A DNA stretch of 64,000 bases from NCBI GenBank assembly GCA_963751395.1, contig CAVVUC010000004.1, positions 310,001-374,000 of the forward strand, written 5' to 3'. The position numbers and the translations under genes are program-made. Positions 12,220 to 20,918 of this stretch are shown here, piece by piece (the stretch's first letter is position 1; the number at the start of each line of letters is the position of its first letter). The DNA comes from CAVVUC01 sp963751395. Lineage in GTDB: Bacteria > Verrucomicrobiota > Verrucomicrobiia > Chthoniobacterales > Chthoniobacteraceae. The notes beneath the pieces were generated by a model. It was not told the DNA's origin. It made no database searches and saw only the letters and a list, made by a program, of their open reading frames with translations.

Positions 12220-12909
12220 CTAGTCCCGCCTTTGGGTCAGGCTTAGGAGCCAGAGCAGGTTGCCGAGCGCAGCGACAAACGCGGCGACGTAGGTTAGCGC
12301 GGCTGCATTCAGCATCCTGTTCACGCCGGCAGCTTCGTCGCCGGCTCGGATGATCCCCATTTGCTGAAGGATGACTTTGGCACGGCGCGATGCGTCAAAC
12401 TCGACCGGCAGGGTGATGAGCTGAAATACCGTCAGGACCAGATAAATCAGGACACCGACTTTGATGAGCGCGAAAATGCCGAGCCACAGACCACCCATCA
12501 CCACAAACGGCAGCATATTCGACGCGATCTGCGTGACGGGAACGATGGCCATGCGGGCCTTTAACGGAGCGTAGGCCCTGGCGTGTTGAATCGCATGACC
12601 GACCTCGTGGGCGGCGATTCCCACAGCGGCGAGCGAAGTCTCATGGTAGGTCTCGCTCGAAAGGCACAGCCGCTTGTTCATGGGATCGTAGTGGTCGCCA
12701 AGGAAGCCATTGATTTCCACCACCTCCACGTCTTGGATTTGCGCGGCATTCAGGATTTCGCGCGCAGTCTCCGCCCCCGTGATGTTCGATGCCGCAGGGA
12801 TGCGCGAATACTTTGCGAAAGCGGACTTCACGCGCCATTGGGCGTAGAGCGCAATCAGCATTGGAATGCCAACGTAGATCAACCAACTGGATGTAAAAAA
12901 ACCGTTCAT
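12220..12909 (-). CDS. YugP-type membrane zinc metallopeptidase
   Basis: A 229-residue integral membrane protein of the neutral zinc metallopeptidase family (YugP-like). It has an N-terminal membrane helix (about 8-25), the zinc site HEVGHAIQH at 101-109, and at least three further hydrophobic segments (about 125-165 and 205-222). The region HYDPMNKRLCLSSETYHETS before the HExxH is typical. Substrate unknown. It shares strand and close spacing with the ECF sigma operon, suggesting a link with envelope maintenance. Confidence 0.88.
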   Translation of the reverse strand: MNGFFTSSWLIYVGIPMLIALYAQWRVKSAFAKYSRIPAASNITGAETAREILNAAQIQDVEVVEINGFLGDHYDPMNKRLCLSSETYHETSLAAVGIAAHEVGHAIQHARAYAPLKARMAIVPVTQIASNMLPFVVMGGLWLGIFALIKVGVLIYLVLTVFQLITLPVEFDASRRAKVILQQMGIIRAGDEAAGVNRMLNAAALTYVAAFVAALGNLLWLLSLTQRRD

Positions 12910-13011
12910 GGTCCAAACTGTATGTATTTCCCGTTGTCAGACAAATCATTGCCAGTTTCGTTCACGTATTTCTGACAATCCCTGCCCTGCTGGGGAGGCC
13001 AGCCTTTTCAA

Positions 13012-14124
13012 TCACAATTCGAGCGCCTTGGGAAATCGCGACAGCATTCGGACACCCGTCTTGGTTACAGCCACGACGTCCTCCAAGCGCGCGCCGCCGA
13101 GACCCGGATAATACAGCCCCGGCTCGACCGTCAGCACCTGGCCGGGTTTAAAAACGGTCTTCGCAAAGCGCGGCTCCTCATGAATCTCCAGCCCCAAGCC
13201 GTGGCCCGTGCTGTGAAAGAATCCCGTCCAGCGTCCGTTGCGCACTTCAGTTGGATAGCCCTGTTCCGTGAAAAACTGCTTCACGCTCTCGTGAATCGCC
13301 TTGCCAGATTTACCCGGTTTCATGGCTTTCAGTGCGAGCGTCTGCCCCGCGCGAACGGTCGTCCACAACCGCCGCTGCTCCTCGTTCGCGCGACCACGCA
13401 CGACTGTGCGCGTGAGGTCGCCGAAATAACCGCTTTTTGTGTCGCGCGGAAAAATGTCGATGATGATCAATTGATTCGCGCGGAGTGGTCCGGAACCGCG
13501 CTCGTGCGGGTCGCATGCCTGCTTGCCGCCAGCAACAATCGTATTCGCGGGCAATCCACCGGCGCGCAGGATTGCGGACTCGATCTCCGCTCGCAGAATC
13601 TCGGAGGTGAGCTTTCCGTTTGCCCACACGAGTTGATTCTTTGAGTTGATCGTCGAGGCGCGCAGAACCTCCATTGCGCGTCCCATGCCCGTTTCGGTGA
13701 TGCGGAATGCGCGATTCATCATCCGCAGATCCGTCTCGGTTTTGAATTCGCGTGCTTTCCAAAACAACCCCGGTTCAGGCGAGAGCCGAATCCCTGCGTT
13801 CGCCAAATCGTGCGCAAGACCGAATGGGAAATTTGCGGGCACAAGCGCGCGGGAAACCTTGCGCTCCTTCAGGAAACGGAGCGCGACTTCCGCGAAGGAC
13901 GACTGCTCGGCCTTTGGTAATCGTTTTGCGATCTCCGAATACGAGACGACCTCATCGACTTGGGCCTGAGCACGCCCGCGATCGATTTCCAGATCGCTGA
14001 GGAGGATGCTCGTGCGCCCGTTTTTTTCGAGAAATAGAAACGGATCGGGTGCGAAGAACCGCGTTGCGTACAGCATGTCTGGAGAATGTTCGCTGTCGGC
14101 GATGATGAGTCGTGGTAAGGCCAT
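13012..14124 (-). CDS. M24-family metallopeptidase (Xaa-Pro aminopeptidase-like)
   Basis: A 370-residue cytosolic pita-bread peptidase. The C-terminal domain carries the expected metal ligands: D in IIDIFPRDTKSGYFGDLTRT (about 222-241), the His of FHSTGHGLGLEIHEEP (about 305-320) and the Glu residues in LTVEPGLYY and GARLEDVVAVT. The N-terminal half is a creatinase-like domain. Likely removes N-terminal residues from X-Pro peptides; precise specificity cannot be read. It lies between the AraC gene and the zinc-peptidase gene on the same strand. Confidence 0.88.
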   Translation of the reverse strand: MALPRLIIADSEHSPDMLYATRFFAPDPFLFLEKNGRTSILLSDLEIDRGRAQAQVDEVVSYSEIAKRLPKAEQSSFAEVALRFLKERKVSRALVPANFPFGLAHDLANAGIRLSPEPGLFWKAREFKTETDLRMMNRAFRITETGMGRAMEVLRASTINSKNQLVWANGKLTSEILRAEIESAILRAGGLPANTIVAGGKQACDPHERGSGPLRANQLIIIDIFPRDTKSGYFGDLTRTVVRGRANEEQRRLWTTVRAGQTLALKAMKPGKSGKAIHESVKQFFTEQGYPTEVRNGRWTGFFHSTGHGLGLEIHEEPRFAKTVFKPGQVLTVEPGLYYPGLGGARLEDVVAVTKTGVRMLSRFPKALEL

Positions 14125-14153
14125 TTTGCTAAGTTTGAGTTTCGAAAATGAGG

Positions 14154-15149
14154 CTACGCCCTTCCCAACGACGAAGGCGGGTGTCCATAGACCTTGCGGA
14201 AGGCGCGCGAGAAGTAATTGCTGTCGTGGAAGCCGGATTCAAACGCGGCTTCGGTGCAGTTCAGCTTGCCGTTTTCGAGCAGCGCGCGCGCGTGATCGAG
14301 CCGATGCCGGAGAAGCAGTTGATGAAAGGTGCGGCTGGTTTGCTTCTTCAAGATTCGATTAAGGTGATTGCAGCTTGTTCCGCAGAAGCGCGCAACTTCG
14401 GGCAGCGTCAACTCGGGCTCGCGCGTGGCGTGCTTGCGGATCAGCGACAAGACGCGCTCGGTGAGCAGATGGTATCGCCATGCGGTGTGTCGGAAATGCT
14501 CTCCGAACCCGCTTGCGCGCTGCGTTGCGCGAAGGCAAAGCGCGATGAGTGTCAAGAGATGCGCCTGGATGAGTGAAGCGAAGCCGACTTCGCGCTTTTC
14601 GTTTTCATGCACGATGTCCTCGATGCATTTGTCCAGCAGACGCTGGTCGTTTCCGGCGAGATGAAAAGGTTTCGCCTTTTCCGAGTGCAGCAAGCTGAGC
14701 AATACCGCGACCTCCGATTCCATCGGCAAGCCTTCGAGATCGATCGACGCATAGGCTGCTTCATCGACGCTGAAATCAATCGCAAAACAAATCACCGCCT
14801 CAGCGGAGTTGCTCTGAAAATGATGCTTGCAGCCGTGGCGCACGAAAAAAATGCTGCCCTCTGCGACCTCGTAAGACCTCCCATCCGCTTCAAGCCGCCC
14901 GCTGCCGCGCTGGTAGTAAAGCAACTGGTGATGCGGATGCGCATGCGGTTCGGTGAGATCGGCGAGGCGCATGTGCTGGTTGAACTGCACGCGCAGCAGG
15001 TGAAGGATCGAATTGCCCAGGCGGTAATCGATTTTGGCTCCAAGAATGTTTTCCCATCCTTGGGGAGTCAGCCAGTCCGGGTTGAGCGGACTTGGAACTA
15101 ATTTCGGTGCGGTCAAGCAGGGGTAGTTTGCACGGCATTTACCTTGCAT
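14154..15149 (-). CDS. AraC-family transcriptional regulator
   Basis: A 331-residue regulator with an N-terminal cupin sensing domain (RLADLTEPHAHPHHQLLYYQ, then GSIFFVRHGCKHHF, about residues 65-125) and a C-terminal pair of AraC helix-turn-helix motifs (LTLPEVARFCGTSCNHLNRI and CTEAAFESGFHDSNYFSRAF, about 245-325). The start at 15149 is chosen over a longer frame that would overlap the opposite KTSC gene. Such regulators commonly sense sugars, and a GH43 cluster lies 11 kb away, but no direct link is visible. Confidence 0.88.
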   Translation of the reverse strand: MQGKCRANYPCLTAPKLVPSPLNPDWLTPQGWENILGAKIDYRLGNSILHLLRVQFNQHMRLADLTEPHAHPHHQLLYYQRGSGRLEADGRSYEVAEGSIFFVRHGCKHHFQSNSAEAVICFAIDFSVDEAAYASIDLEGLPMESEVAVLLSLLHSEKAKPFHLAGNDQRLLDKCIEDIVHENEKREVGFASLIQAHLLTLIALCLRATQRASGFGEHFRHTAWRYHLLTERVLSLIRKHATREPELTLPEVARFCGTSCNHLNRILKKQTSRTFHQLLLRHRLDHARALLENGKLNCTEAAFESGFHDSNYFSRAFRKVYGHPPSSLGRA

Positions 15150-15240
15150 CAAGAAATCCCGATCAAGGACTGGTCGGAGATCTCTCGATCTTCGGAATGG
15201 CTGGACTGAATAAAGGCGGTGCTGGTAGGTTTCATCCGTG

Positions 15241-15573
15241 ATGTCGTCGAAATGGATTCGAGCGCGACGGGCCTTCGCTCTGCTGGCTGGAGTGATTCTT
15301 GCGGCCCAGCTTCTTCGCGCTGAGCCATCGGCCCAGTCCGCTCCGGTCTGCGACATCGCGCGGGCGCCGGTGCGCTCTTCCATGCTGGTGTCAATCGGCT
15401 ACGACGAACCGAAGAGGATTCTCGAACTCGAATTTCGCTCAGGCTCCGTTTACCGATACATCAATGTTCCGGCGGCGATTTATCACGAGATGATGGCCGC
15501 CGAATCGAAAGGGCGATTTTACAACCGACGCATCAAGAAGCACTACAAGTCGCAGAAGCTGCCGTCGTCCTGA
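15241..15573 (+). CDS. Secreted KTSC-domain protein
   Basis: A 110-residue protein with an N-terminal signal-like helix (about 9-27, AFALLAGVILAAQLLRAEP) followed by a KTSC domain: SSMLVSIGYDEPKRILELEF, GSVYRYINVPAAIYHEMM and ESKGRFYNRRIKKHYK. KTSC domains are small and often linked to lysyl-tRNA synthetase or nucleic-acid proteins; here it stands alone and appears exported. ATG at 15241 is preferred to the adjoining GTG. Molecular role unknown. Confidence 0.8.
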   Translation: MSSKWIRARRAFALLAGVILAAQLLRAEPSAQSAPVCDIARAPVRSSMLVSIGYDEPKRILELEFRSGSVYRYINVPAAIYHEMMAAESKGRFYNRRIKKHYKSQKLPSS

Positions 15574-15575
15574 AA

Positions 15576-15728
15576 CTATGAATGGGAAGCAAGCTCGCGC
15601 AGCTTACGGATCAGCACGATTTCGCGCATGACGGCCTCGGGTTGCCAGCGCAGACTGCGCAGTTTTCTCTTGAGCGCCATCGATTCCGCGTTCGTGGGCG
15701 GCGTCAATTTTGGCTTACTCGCATTCAT
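15576..15728 (-). CDS. Small basic hypothetical protein (50 residues)
   Basis: An open frame of 50 codons (MNASKPKLTPPTNAESMALK at the start, RKLRELASHS at the end) is uninterrupted and convergent with the KTSC gene two bases away. It is rich in Lys/Arg and predicted helical. No family recognised. It could be a real small protein or a chance frame. Confidence 0.4.
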   Translation of the reverse strand: MNASKPKLTPPTNAESMALKRKLRSLRWQPEAVMREIVLIRKLRELASHS

Positions 15729-15818
15729 GAGATTCTATACTAGCAATAGGGATGCCACAGGGATTGGATGTACTATAAATAACTTCGGCCAAAAATCAAC
15801 ACCTCCAGCGAGTCGAAA

Positions 15819-16007
15819 ATGTTCAAATTAACACGGCAGGAGCAGGCGCTCATCATCTTCATTCTTCTCTCGATGTTGATCGGCTCGGCTGTGAAGTATT
15901 ACCGCCGCACGCATCCACAACCCGCGCCCAACCCGATCACAGCCCCGGCGGGAATTCAAAAGCCGGCGAGTCAACAACCGCGGAGCGCGATGGACGCCGA
16001 ACATTAA
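15819..16007 (+). CDS. Small single-pass membrane protein
   Basis: A 62-residue protein: a short basic N-terminus (MFKLTRQEQ), one transmembrane helix (about 10-25, ALIIFILLSMLIGSAVKYY), then a Pro-rich tail. It is convergent with the downstream ATPase gene. N-in topology is suggested by RRTH after the helix being ambiguous, so no side is proposed. Function unknown. Confidence 0.5.
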   Translation: MFKLTRQEQALIIFILLSMLIGSAVKYYRRTHPQPAPNPITAPAGIQKPASQQPRSAMDAEH

Positions 16008-16024
16008 GGGGCAGATGCAGTTCC

Positions 16025-17701
16025 TCAACGCCGCCGACCGCCAAGCCCAAAAACGCCCAGCAACGAGCGCGTGACGGCACGTGTCACCGTTCCGGTGACA
16101 TTGACGGCGATGCTTCGCTGTATGCGTTGCGCGGTCGGGCTGGTCAATGCTCCTGCGAGCTGGGAAAAAACGCCCGGCTCCGACGATGCCTGCGACGGAA
16201 CGGGATAAGGCGGCGCAGTCGCGGGCTGTGCAGGCTGGGTGCCGAGCGCTTCCTGCAACTCGGCGGACTGCTGCGCCGGGGCTGTTTGCGACGGCGTGTA
16301 GGAACGGCGCGCGGCCGGCGTGGCTTGCACCGCACGCGCAGCGGTTGACGCGTCCGCGATTTTTCCGCCAAGAATCTCGTAGGCACTCTGGGGATCAACC
16401 GGCGTGTTGTATTTCGCGGCAAGCTGCGAGCGGGAGACGGCCTCGTCGAGTTCCTCATTTGTGAGCGGACCCATGCGTGCGCGTTGCGCGCAAAGCAGCG
16501 TGGCCGCAAGCGGCGTGGGAATTCCCTTTTCATCAAGCACGGTCACGAACGCCTCGCCGATGCCCAGCGAGGTCAGCATTTTCTCGATGTCGTAAAATTC
16601 CGTCTCCGGATAATTCCGCGAGATCAATTTGATGTCCTTGCGATCGTTTGCCGTGAAAGCCCGCAACGCGTGCTGCACTTTCATTCCGAGTTGGTTCAGG
16701 ACGGAGTTCGGAATGTCGTTCGGGGATTGCGTGCAGAAAAAAATGCCGACGCCCTTTGAGCGGATGAGTTTGATCACCGTCTCGATCTGCTTGAGCAATG
16801 CGTCCTCGGCTTCATCGAAAAGCAGATGCGCCTCGTCGATGAAAAGCACCAGCTTCGGTTTGTCGAGATCGCCGGCCTCGGGGAGCGTGGCATAAAGCTC
16901 GCCGAGCATCTGCAGCATGAACGAGGAGAAAAGCTTTGGCCGGTCCTGAATGTCGGTGAGCCGCAGGATCGAGATCACGCCGAACTCGTTGTCGGTGCGC
17001 ATCAAGTCGTCGACTTCGAAGGATCGCTCGCCAAAGAACAACTCCGCCCCCTGCTGCTCCAGTTCGATGAGCTTGCGCAAAATCAAACTCGCCGAAGTCG
17101 CAGGCACGAGCCCGTATTCCGCCGTCACATTAGCCTTCGCTTCGCCGGTGATGTACTCGAGCACCTTCTTGAAATCCTTCAGGTCGAGCAGGGGCAGGTT
17201 TTTGTCGTCGCAGAACTTGAACACCAGCGACACGAGGCTCGACTGAGTTTCATTGAGGCCGAGCATCTTTGAAAAAAGGATCGGCCCGAACTCGTGGACC
17301 GTTGCCCGCATGCGAACGCCTCTGTCGTTCGACAACGAAAGGAACTCCACCGGATACCCGCTCGGCGACCACTCCAGGCCGATCTTTTGCATGCGTTCCT
17401 GAATCTGCGGGCTGGGCGTGCCCGGCTTGGCGAGTCCGCTGAGGTCGCCTTTGATGTCCATCAGCACAACCGGCACGCCGGCTTCCGAAAGTCCTTCGGC
17501 GATCAGCCCGAGCGTCTTCGTCTTGCCGGTGCCCGTCGCACCCGAGATCAAGCCGTGTCGATTCATCGTGCGGAGCGGCAGGCAGACTGGCGCTTCGGCG
17601 AGGACCTCCCCATCGAAAATCGCCGCGCCGAGTGGAATCGCGCCGCCCTTTGGTGAATAGCCCGCGCGGATCGCTGTGAGGAAATCGTTTTTTGTAGCCA
17701 T
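16025..17701 (-). CDS. DUF853 / HerA-like P-loop ATPase
   Basis: A 558-residue protein of the YjgR/DUF853 family of HerA-FtsK-type ATPases. Walker A is GATGTGKT at about 54-61, Walker B is LVLFIDEAHLLFD at about 284-296, and the sensor-like segment KGVGIFFCTQSPNDIPNSVL follows. The last 130 residues are Ala/Pro/Gln-rich and end in a Gly/Arg tail (LGVFGLGGRRR). The biological role of the family is poorly known; DNA or protein translocation is inferred from homology. It begins just upstream of a small helical gene on the same strand. Confidence 0.9.
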   Translation of the reverse strand: MATKNDFLTAIRAGYSPKGGAIPLGAAIFDGEVLAEAPVCLPLRTMNRHGLISGATGTGKTKTLGLIAEGLSEAGVPVVLMDIKGDLSGLAKPGTPSPQIQERMQKIGLEWSPSGYPVEFLSLSNDRGVRMRATVHEFGPILFSKMLGLNETQSSLVSLVFKFCDDKNLPLLDLKDFKKVLEYITGEAKANVTAEYGLVPATSASLILRKLIELEQQGAELFFGERSFEVDDLMRTDNEFGVISILRLTDIQDRPKLFSSFMLQMLGELYATLPEAGDLDKPKLVLFIDEAHLLFDEAEDALLKQIETVIKLIRSKGVGIFFCTQSPNDIPNSVLNQLGMKVQHALRAFTANDRKDIKLISRNYPETEFYDIEKMLTSLGIGEAFVTVLDEKGIPTPLAATLLCAQRARMGPLTNEELDEAVSRSQLAAKYNTPVDPQSAYEILGGKIADASTAARAVQATPAARRSYTPSQTAPAQQSAELQEALGTQPAQPATAPPYPVPSQASSEPGVFSQLAGALTSPTAQRIQRSIAVNVTGTVTRAVTRSLLGVFGLGGRRR

Positions 17702-17712
17702 GATTGCGTTCG

Positions 17713-17937
17713 TTATTCAGTTTTCCCGCCGAAGAAACTGGCGAGCTTCGATTTTACAAAACCATCTGCCAGCGCTTCGATGCCTTTGGAATCACCGGCA
17801 ATCAGTGCATCCACCTGTCCCGCGAATTCGGATGGAAGTTTGCCTTTGACGAATTCCAGCACAACGGAAACGGCCTGCTGGGCCTGCTCGCGGCTGATGC
17901 CAGCTTTCTGCGCAACGCGATCGATCAGTTCGTCCAT
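17713..17937 (-). CDS. Small helical protein, DUF2267/DUF2780-like
   Basis: A 74-residue protein starting at MDELIDRVAQKAGISREQAQ, with three amphipathic helices and the segment LEFVKGKLPSEFAGQVDALI. The pattern (a helix, AGIS..QA, then KLP) is typical of small DUF2267/DUF2780-type proteins. The start at 17937 is preferred to a longer frame with a low-complexity extension. It lies 11 bases ahead of the ATPase gene and may be co-transcribed. Confidence 0.6.
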   Translation of the reverse strand: MDELIDRVAQKAGISREQAQQAVSVVLEFVKGKLPSEFAGQVDALIAGDSKGIEALADGFVKSKLASFFGGKTE

Positions 17938-18041
17938 AGGATGAGAATCCGGATATAGCTCCGCTGGCCGCTCGTGGCAATCACAGCTTTCCCGTTCATT
18001 TGCTCGCATTGCGGGCGGATGCCGCTAAAACAGAACACCGG

Positions 18042-18826
18042 ATGCATCTCACGCAGTTCGCCATTCTTTTCGGAGCAGGTTTCGTTGCTGGGTTGATGAA
18101 CTCCATCGCCGGCGGCGGGACCATCCTCACCTTTCCCGCGCTGATCTTCGCGGGCGTTCCGCCGATCCCTGCCAACGCCACCAGCACCATCGCACTGCTG
18201 CCCGGCGTGCTGGCGGGACTGTTCGGTTACCGGCGGAACATCCCCGCAGCCGCCGGCTGGATTCAAGCGCTTCGCGCTCGTCAGCCTGCTTGGCGGCCTG
18301 ATCGGCAGCATGGCGCTCGTCCGCACCCCGCCCGCCGTCTTCGACTGGCTCGTGCCGTTTCTCATTTTGTTCGCCACCATTCTTTTCACTGCGCACAGTC
18401 TTTTTGCGAAGCTTCTGCGCATCGAACTCGATCATCGCAAGGAGTTCGCCCGGCGCGCGCTGGATCGTTGGCGCGATCACATTTCAGTTCGCTGTCGCGA
18501 TCTACGGAGGCTACTTTGGCGCGGGCATCGGCATCCTCATGCTCGCCTCGCTCGGCATGCTTGGCGTCGGCCACATCCACGAGATGAACACGGTCAAGAG
18601 CACCCTCGGCTTTCTTATTAACATCGTGTCAGCGATCTATTTCATCTGGTGCGGCCTCATCCACTGGCCTGCTGCCGGCGCGATGGCGGCGGGGGCGGTA
18701 ATCGGCGGCTACACCGGCGCGCACTTCGCTCAAAAAATTCCCCATCGCACCGTGCGCCACTTGATCACCGCGATCGGCTTCACGCTGGCGGTGATCATGT
18801 TCGTGAAAAAAATCGCGCACCACTGA
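18042..18826 (+). pseudogene. TSUP-family permease (TauE/SafE-like), two frameshifts
   Basis: Three successive frames together encode one TSUP permease of about 260 residues. The first is MHLTQFAILFGAGFVAGLMN with the GGGTILTFPAL motif. The second, from about 18260, is FALVSLLGGLIGSMALVRTP. The third, from about 18440, is WIVGAITFQFAVAIYGGYFG with GAGIGILMLASLG. Each change shifts by +1, as if one base were inserted. The protein would move sulfoacetate, sulfite or similar anions across the inner membrane. Conservation on both sides of each break suggests sequencing error or very recent inactivation. Confidence 0.8.
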
Positions 18827-18830
18827 CGCG

Positions 18831-20092
18831 CTACCGCTGCCGGGGAAGGTGCAGGATGATGGCGGTTCCTTTTCCGAAAACGCTCTCCGCCTCGACGGTC
18901 CCGCCGTGCAGGGCGATGATGTGCTTCACAATCGACAGGCCAAGCCCCGTGCCGCCCGCCTCGCGGCTCCGGGCTTTCTCCACGCGATAGAAGCGCTCGA
19001 AGACGTGCGGCAAATCCGGCGGCGGAATCCCGACTCCAGTGTCCTCCACGCGAATCGTAAACTGCGTCTCGCCGGCCGACGCGCAGATCGTGATTGCGCC
19101 TTGAGCAGGCGTAAATTTGATCGCGTTGTCGAGCAGGTTGCCCAGCACCTGTTCGAGCCGGAACCCGTCCGCGATCAACGGAGGCAGGTCTTTCTCGATT
19201 TGCAGTTTGAGTTTGATTTTTTTCTCCGCGAGCTTTGGCTGCCAGTCCTTGAGGAGCACTCCAAGAAACGCCTCGAACCGAATTTCGCTGAGATCGAGTT
19301 TGTCGTCGCGCGATTCGAGCCTGGCAAGTGTCAGCAAATCCTCCAGCAGCGCATTCAGCCGCAGCGAATGCCGTTTCAAGATTTGCAAAATTCCGGCGAG
19401 TTCCTCACGCGGCATGTCCGGCTCATCGAGCAGATTTTCGAGATAGCCGTGGAAAATGGAAAGCGGCGTTCGCAGTTCATGGGAGACATTCGCGACGAAT
19501 TCGCGCCGGATGTCCTCGAGCTGGCGCAGCCTCGAAACATCGTGAAACACACTGACCACTCCGCTGATGTGTCCGCCGGAATCCCGCAGCGGGACAGCGC
19601 TCACTGCGAAGCACCGCTGCCCTTGATGCACCGGTGTGATCTGGCGTGTCCGGGCCGCGCCGCTTTGCAGCGTGTCGCGGATGAGTTCCTCGATCGACGC
19701 CTCGCGCAAGACCCCGAGGACGCTGCTGCCGAGAGGATCCGATTTGAGATCGAACAGCTTGTGAAACGAATCGTTCACAAGGCGGATCGTGTGATCTGCG
19801 CCGACCACCATCACCCCCTCGGCCATGCTCGCGAGCATCGCCTGGAAGTTGAATTTCTCCTCCTCGAACTGTCCGGCCAGCTTCGAATGGCTGTCGGCCG
19901 ATCTGCCTCCAGTTTCCTCGCGAGCGCGGTGAAACGCCTCGATCCGTGAAACACGAAAGTCGCCGGCCTTTTTCCAGCCGCGAGATCATCGACGATCCGG
20001 TCGAGATGCCGCCAATGCTCGATGAAACGCCGGTGCCGCAGCCACCAGACTCCGGCAATCAACGTCCCGAGTGCGAGCAGAGCCGCGGTCAT
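18831..20092 (-). pseudogene. PhoR-like sensor histidine kinase, one frameshift
   Basis: From the ATG at 20092 a membrane helix (TAALLALGTLIAGVWWLRHR) and a short linker are read up to about 19890. The rest (PAS domain, HisKA with VANVSHELRTPLSIFHGYLE, HATPase with GNLLDNAIKFTPA, GVGIPPPDLPHVFERFYR and GGTGLGLSIVKHI) continues in another frame. One base appears to be missing near 19885-19900. The start overlaps the stop of the response-regulator gene (ATGA at 20089-20092). The pair resembles PhoR-PhoB. The domains are otherwise complete, so the frameshift may be an error. Confidence 0.85.
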
Positions 20093-20772
20093 TCCCCGGC
20101 AATCCGATAACCAAAACCACGCACAGTCTCGATGCAATCGCCGGCGGCGCCCAGCTTCTCCCGCAGTCTGCGGACGTGCGTGTCCACGGTGCGCGTGTCG
20201 ATCACGCTTTCGTATCCCCACACGTCGTTGAGCAACCTGTCGCGGCCCTGCAGCCGGCCCCGGCGTTCGAGGAGCACGCTGAGAAGTTTGAACTCGGTCG
20301 CGGTGAGTTCGACGAGTTTGTTTTTGACGCGAACCTCGTGGCGCGTGCGATCCACGGAAAGATCGCCGACGGTCATCTGGTCGCCGAGGTCAACCGGGGC
20401 GCTGTGCCTGCGCAGAACGGCCTTCACGCGGAGCACCAGCTCGCGCGGGCTGAACGGTTTCGTGATGTAATCGTCCGCGCCCAGTTCGAGGCCGAGCACC
20501 CGGTCCATTTCATCGGCCTTGGCAGTGAGCATGATGATGAGGATGCGCGCTGTTGCCGGATCGGCCTTGAGGACTTTGCAAACTTCGGTGCCGGACATTC
20601 CCGGCAGCATCAGATCGAGCACGATGAGCTTCGGAAGTTGCGCCCGCGCCTTTTCCAAAGCCGACGTGCCGTCCGTCGCCTTCACAACGGCGAACCCGGC
20701 GTTCTTCAGATTCGCGCTGACAAGGTTCAGCACGTCCTCTTCGTCATCGGCAACGAGAATGGTTGTCTTCAT
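20089..20772 (-). CDS. OmpR/PhoB-family response regulator
   Basis: A 227-residue regulator: receiver domain with ILVADDEED (5-13), phospho-acceptor Asp in LIVLDLMLPG (about 52) and Lys in YITKPFSPREL (about 103); winged-helix DNA-binding domain with ATEFKLLSVLLERRGRL, YESVIDTRTVDTHVRRLREK and ETVRGFGYRI. It is overlapped by the adjacent histidine kinase gene and was probably expressed with it. A PhoB-like role in phosphate response is plausible but not shown, as no pst genes are near. Confidence 0.92.
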   Translation of the reverse strand: MKTTILVADDEEDVLNLVSANLKNAGFAVVKATDGTSALEKARAQLPKLIVLDLMLPGMSGTEVCKVLKADPATARILIIMLTAKADEMDRVLGLELGADDYITKPFSPRELVLRVKAVLRRHSAPVDLGDQMTVGDLSVDRTRHEVRVKNKLVELTATEFKLLSVLLERRGRLQGRDRLLNDVWGYESVIDTRTVDTHVRRLREKLGAAGDCIETVRGFGYRIAGE

Positions 20773-20812
20773 TCGGTTAAATCCAAGCGGCCTTCAAAAA
20801 ATCCAACAACGG

Positions 20813-20873
20813 TGTCATTCCGAGCGTGGTTTCCTTCCGCAGGAGCCGGAAGGAAACTTCGCTCGGAATGACA
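20813..20873 (-). repeat. GTCATTCCGAGCG inverted repeat (possible terminator)
   Basis: GTCATTCCGAGCG (20813-20825) is inverted as CGCTCGGAATGAC (20860-20872), with a second nested pairing GGTTTCCTTCCG / CGGAAGGAAAC. It forms a near-perfect hairpin of about 60 bases between the MFS gene and the response-regulator gene. Repeats of this look are dispersed in several bacterial genomes. A role as transcription barrier is inferred. Confidence 0.7.
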
Positions 20874-20918
20874 GCTTTTGGATTTTGCAAACATGTCTTA
20901 CGAATGAATGAAGATCCT

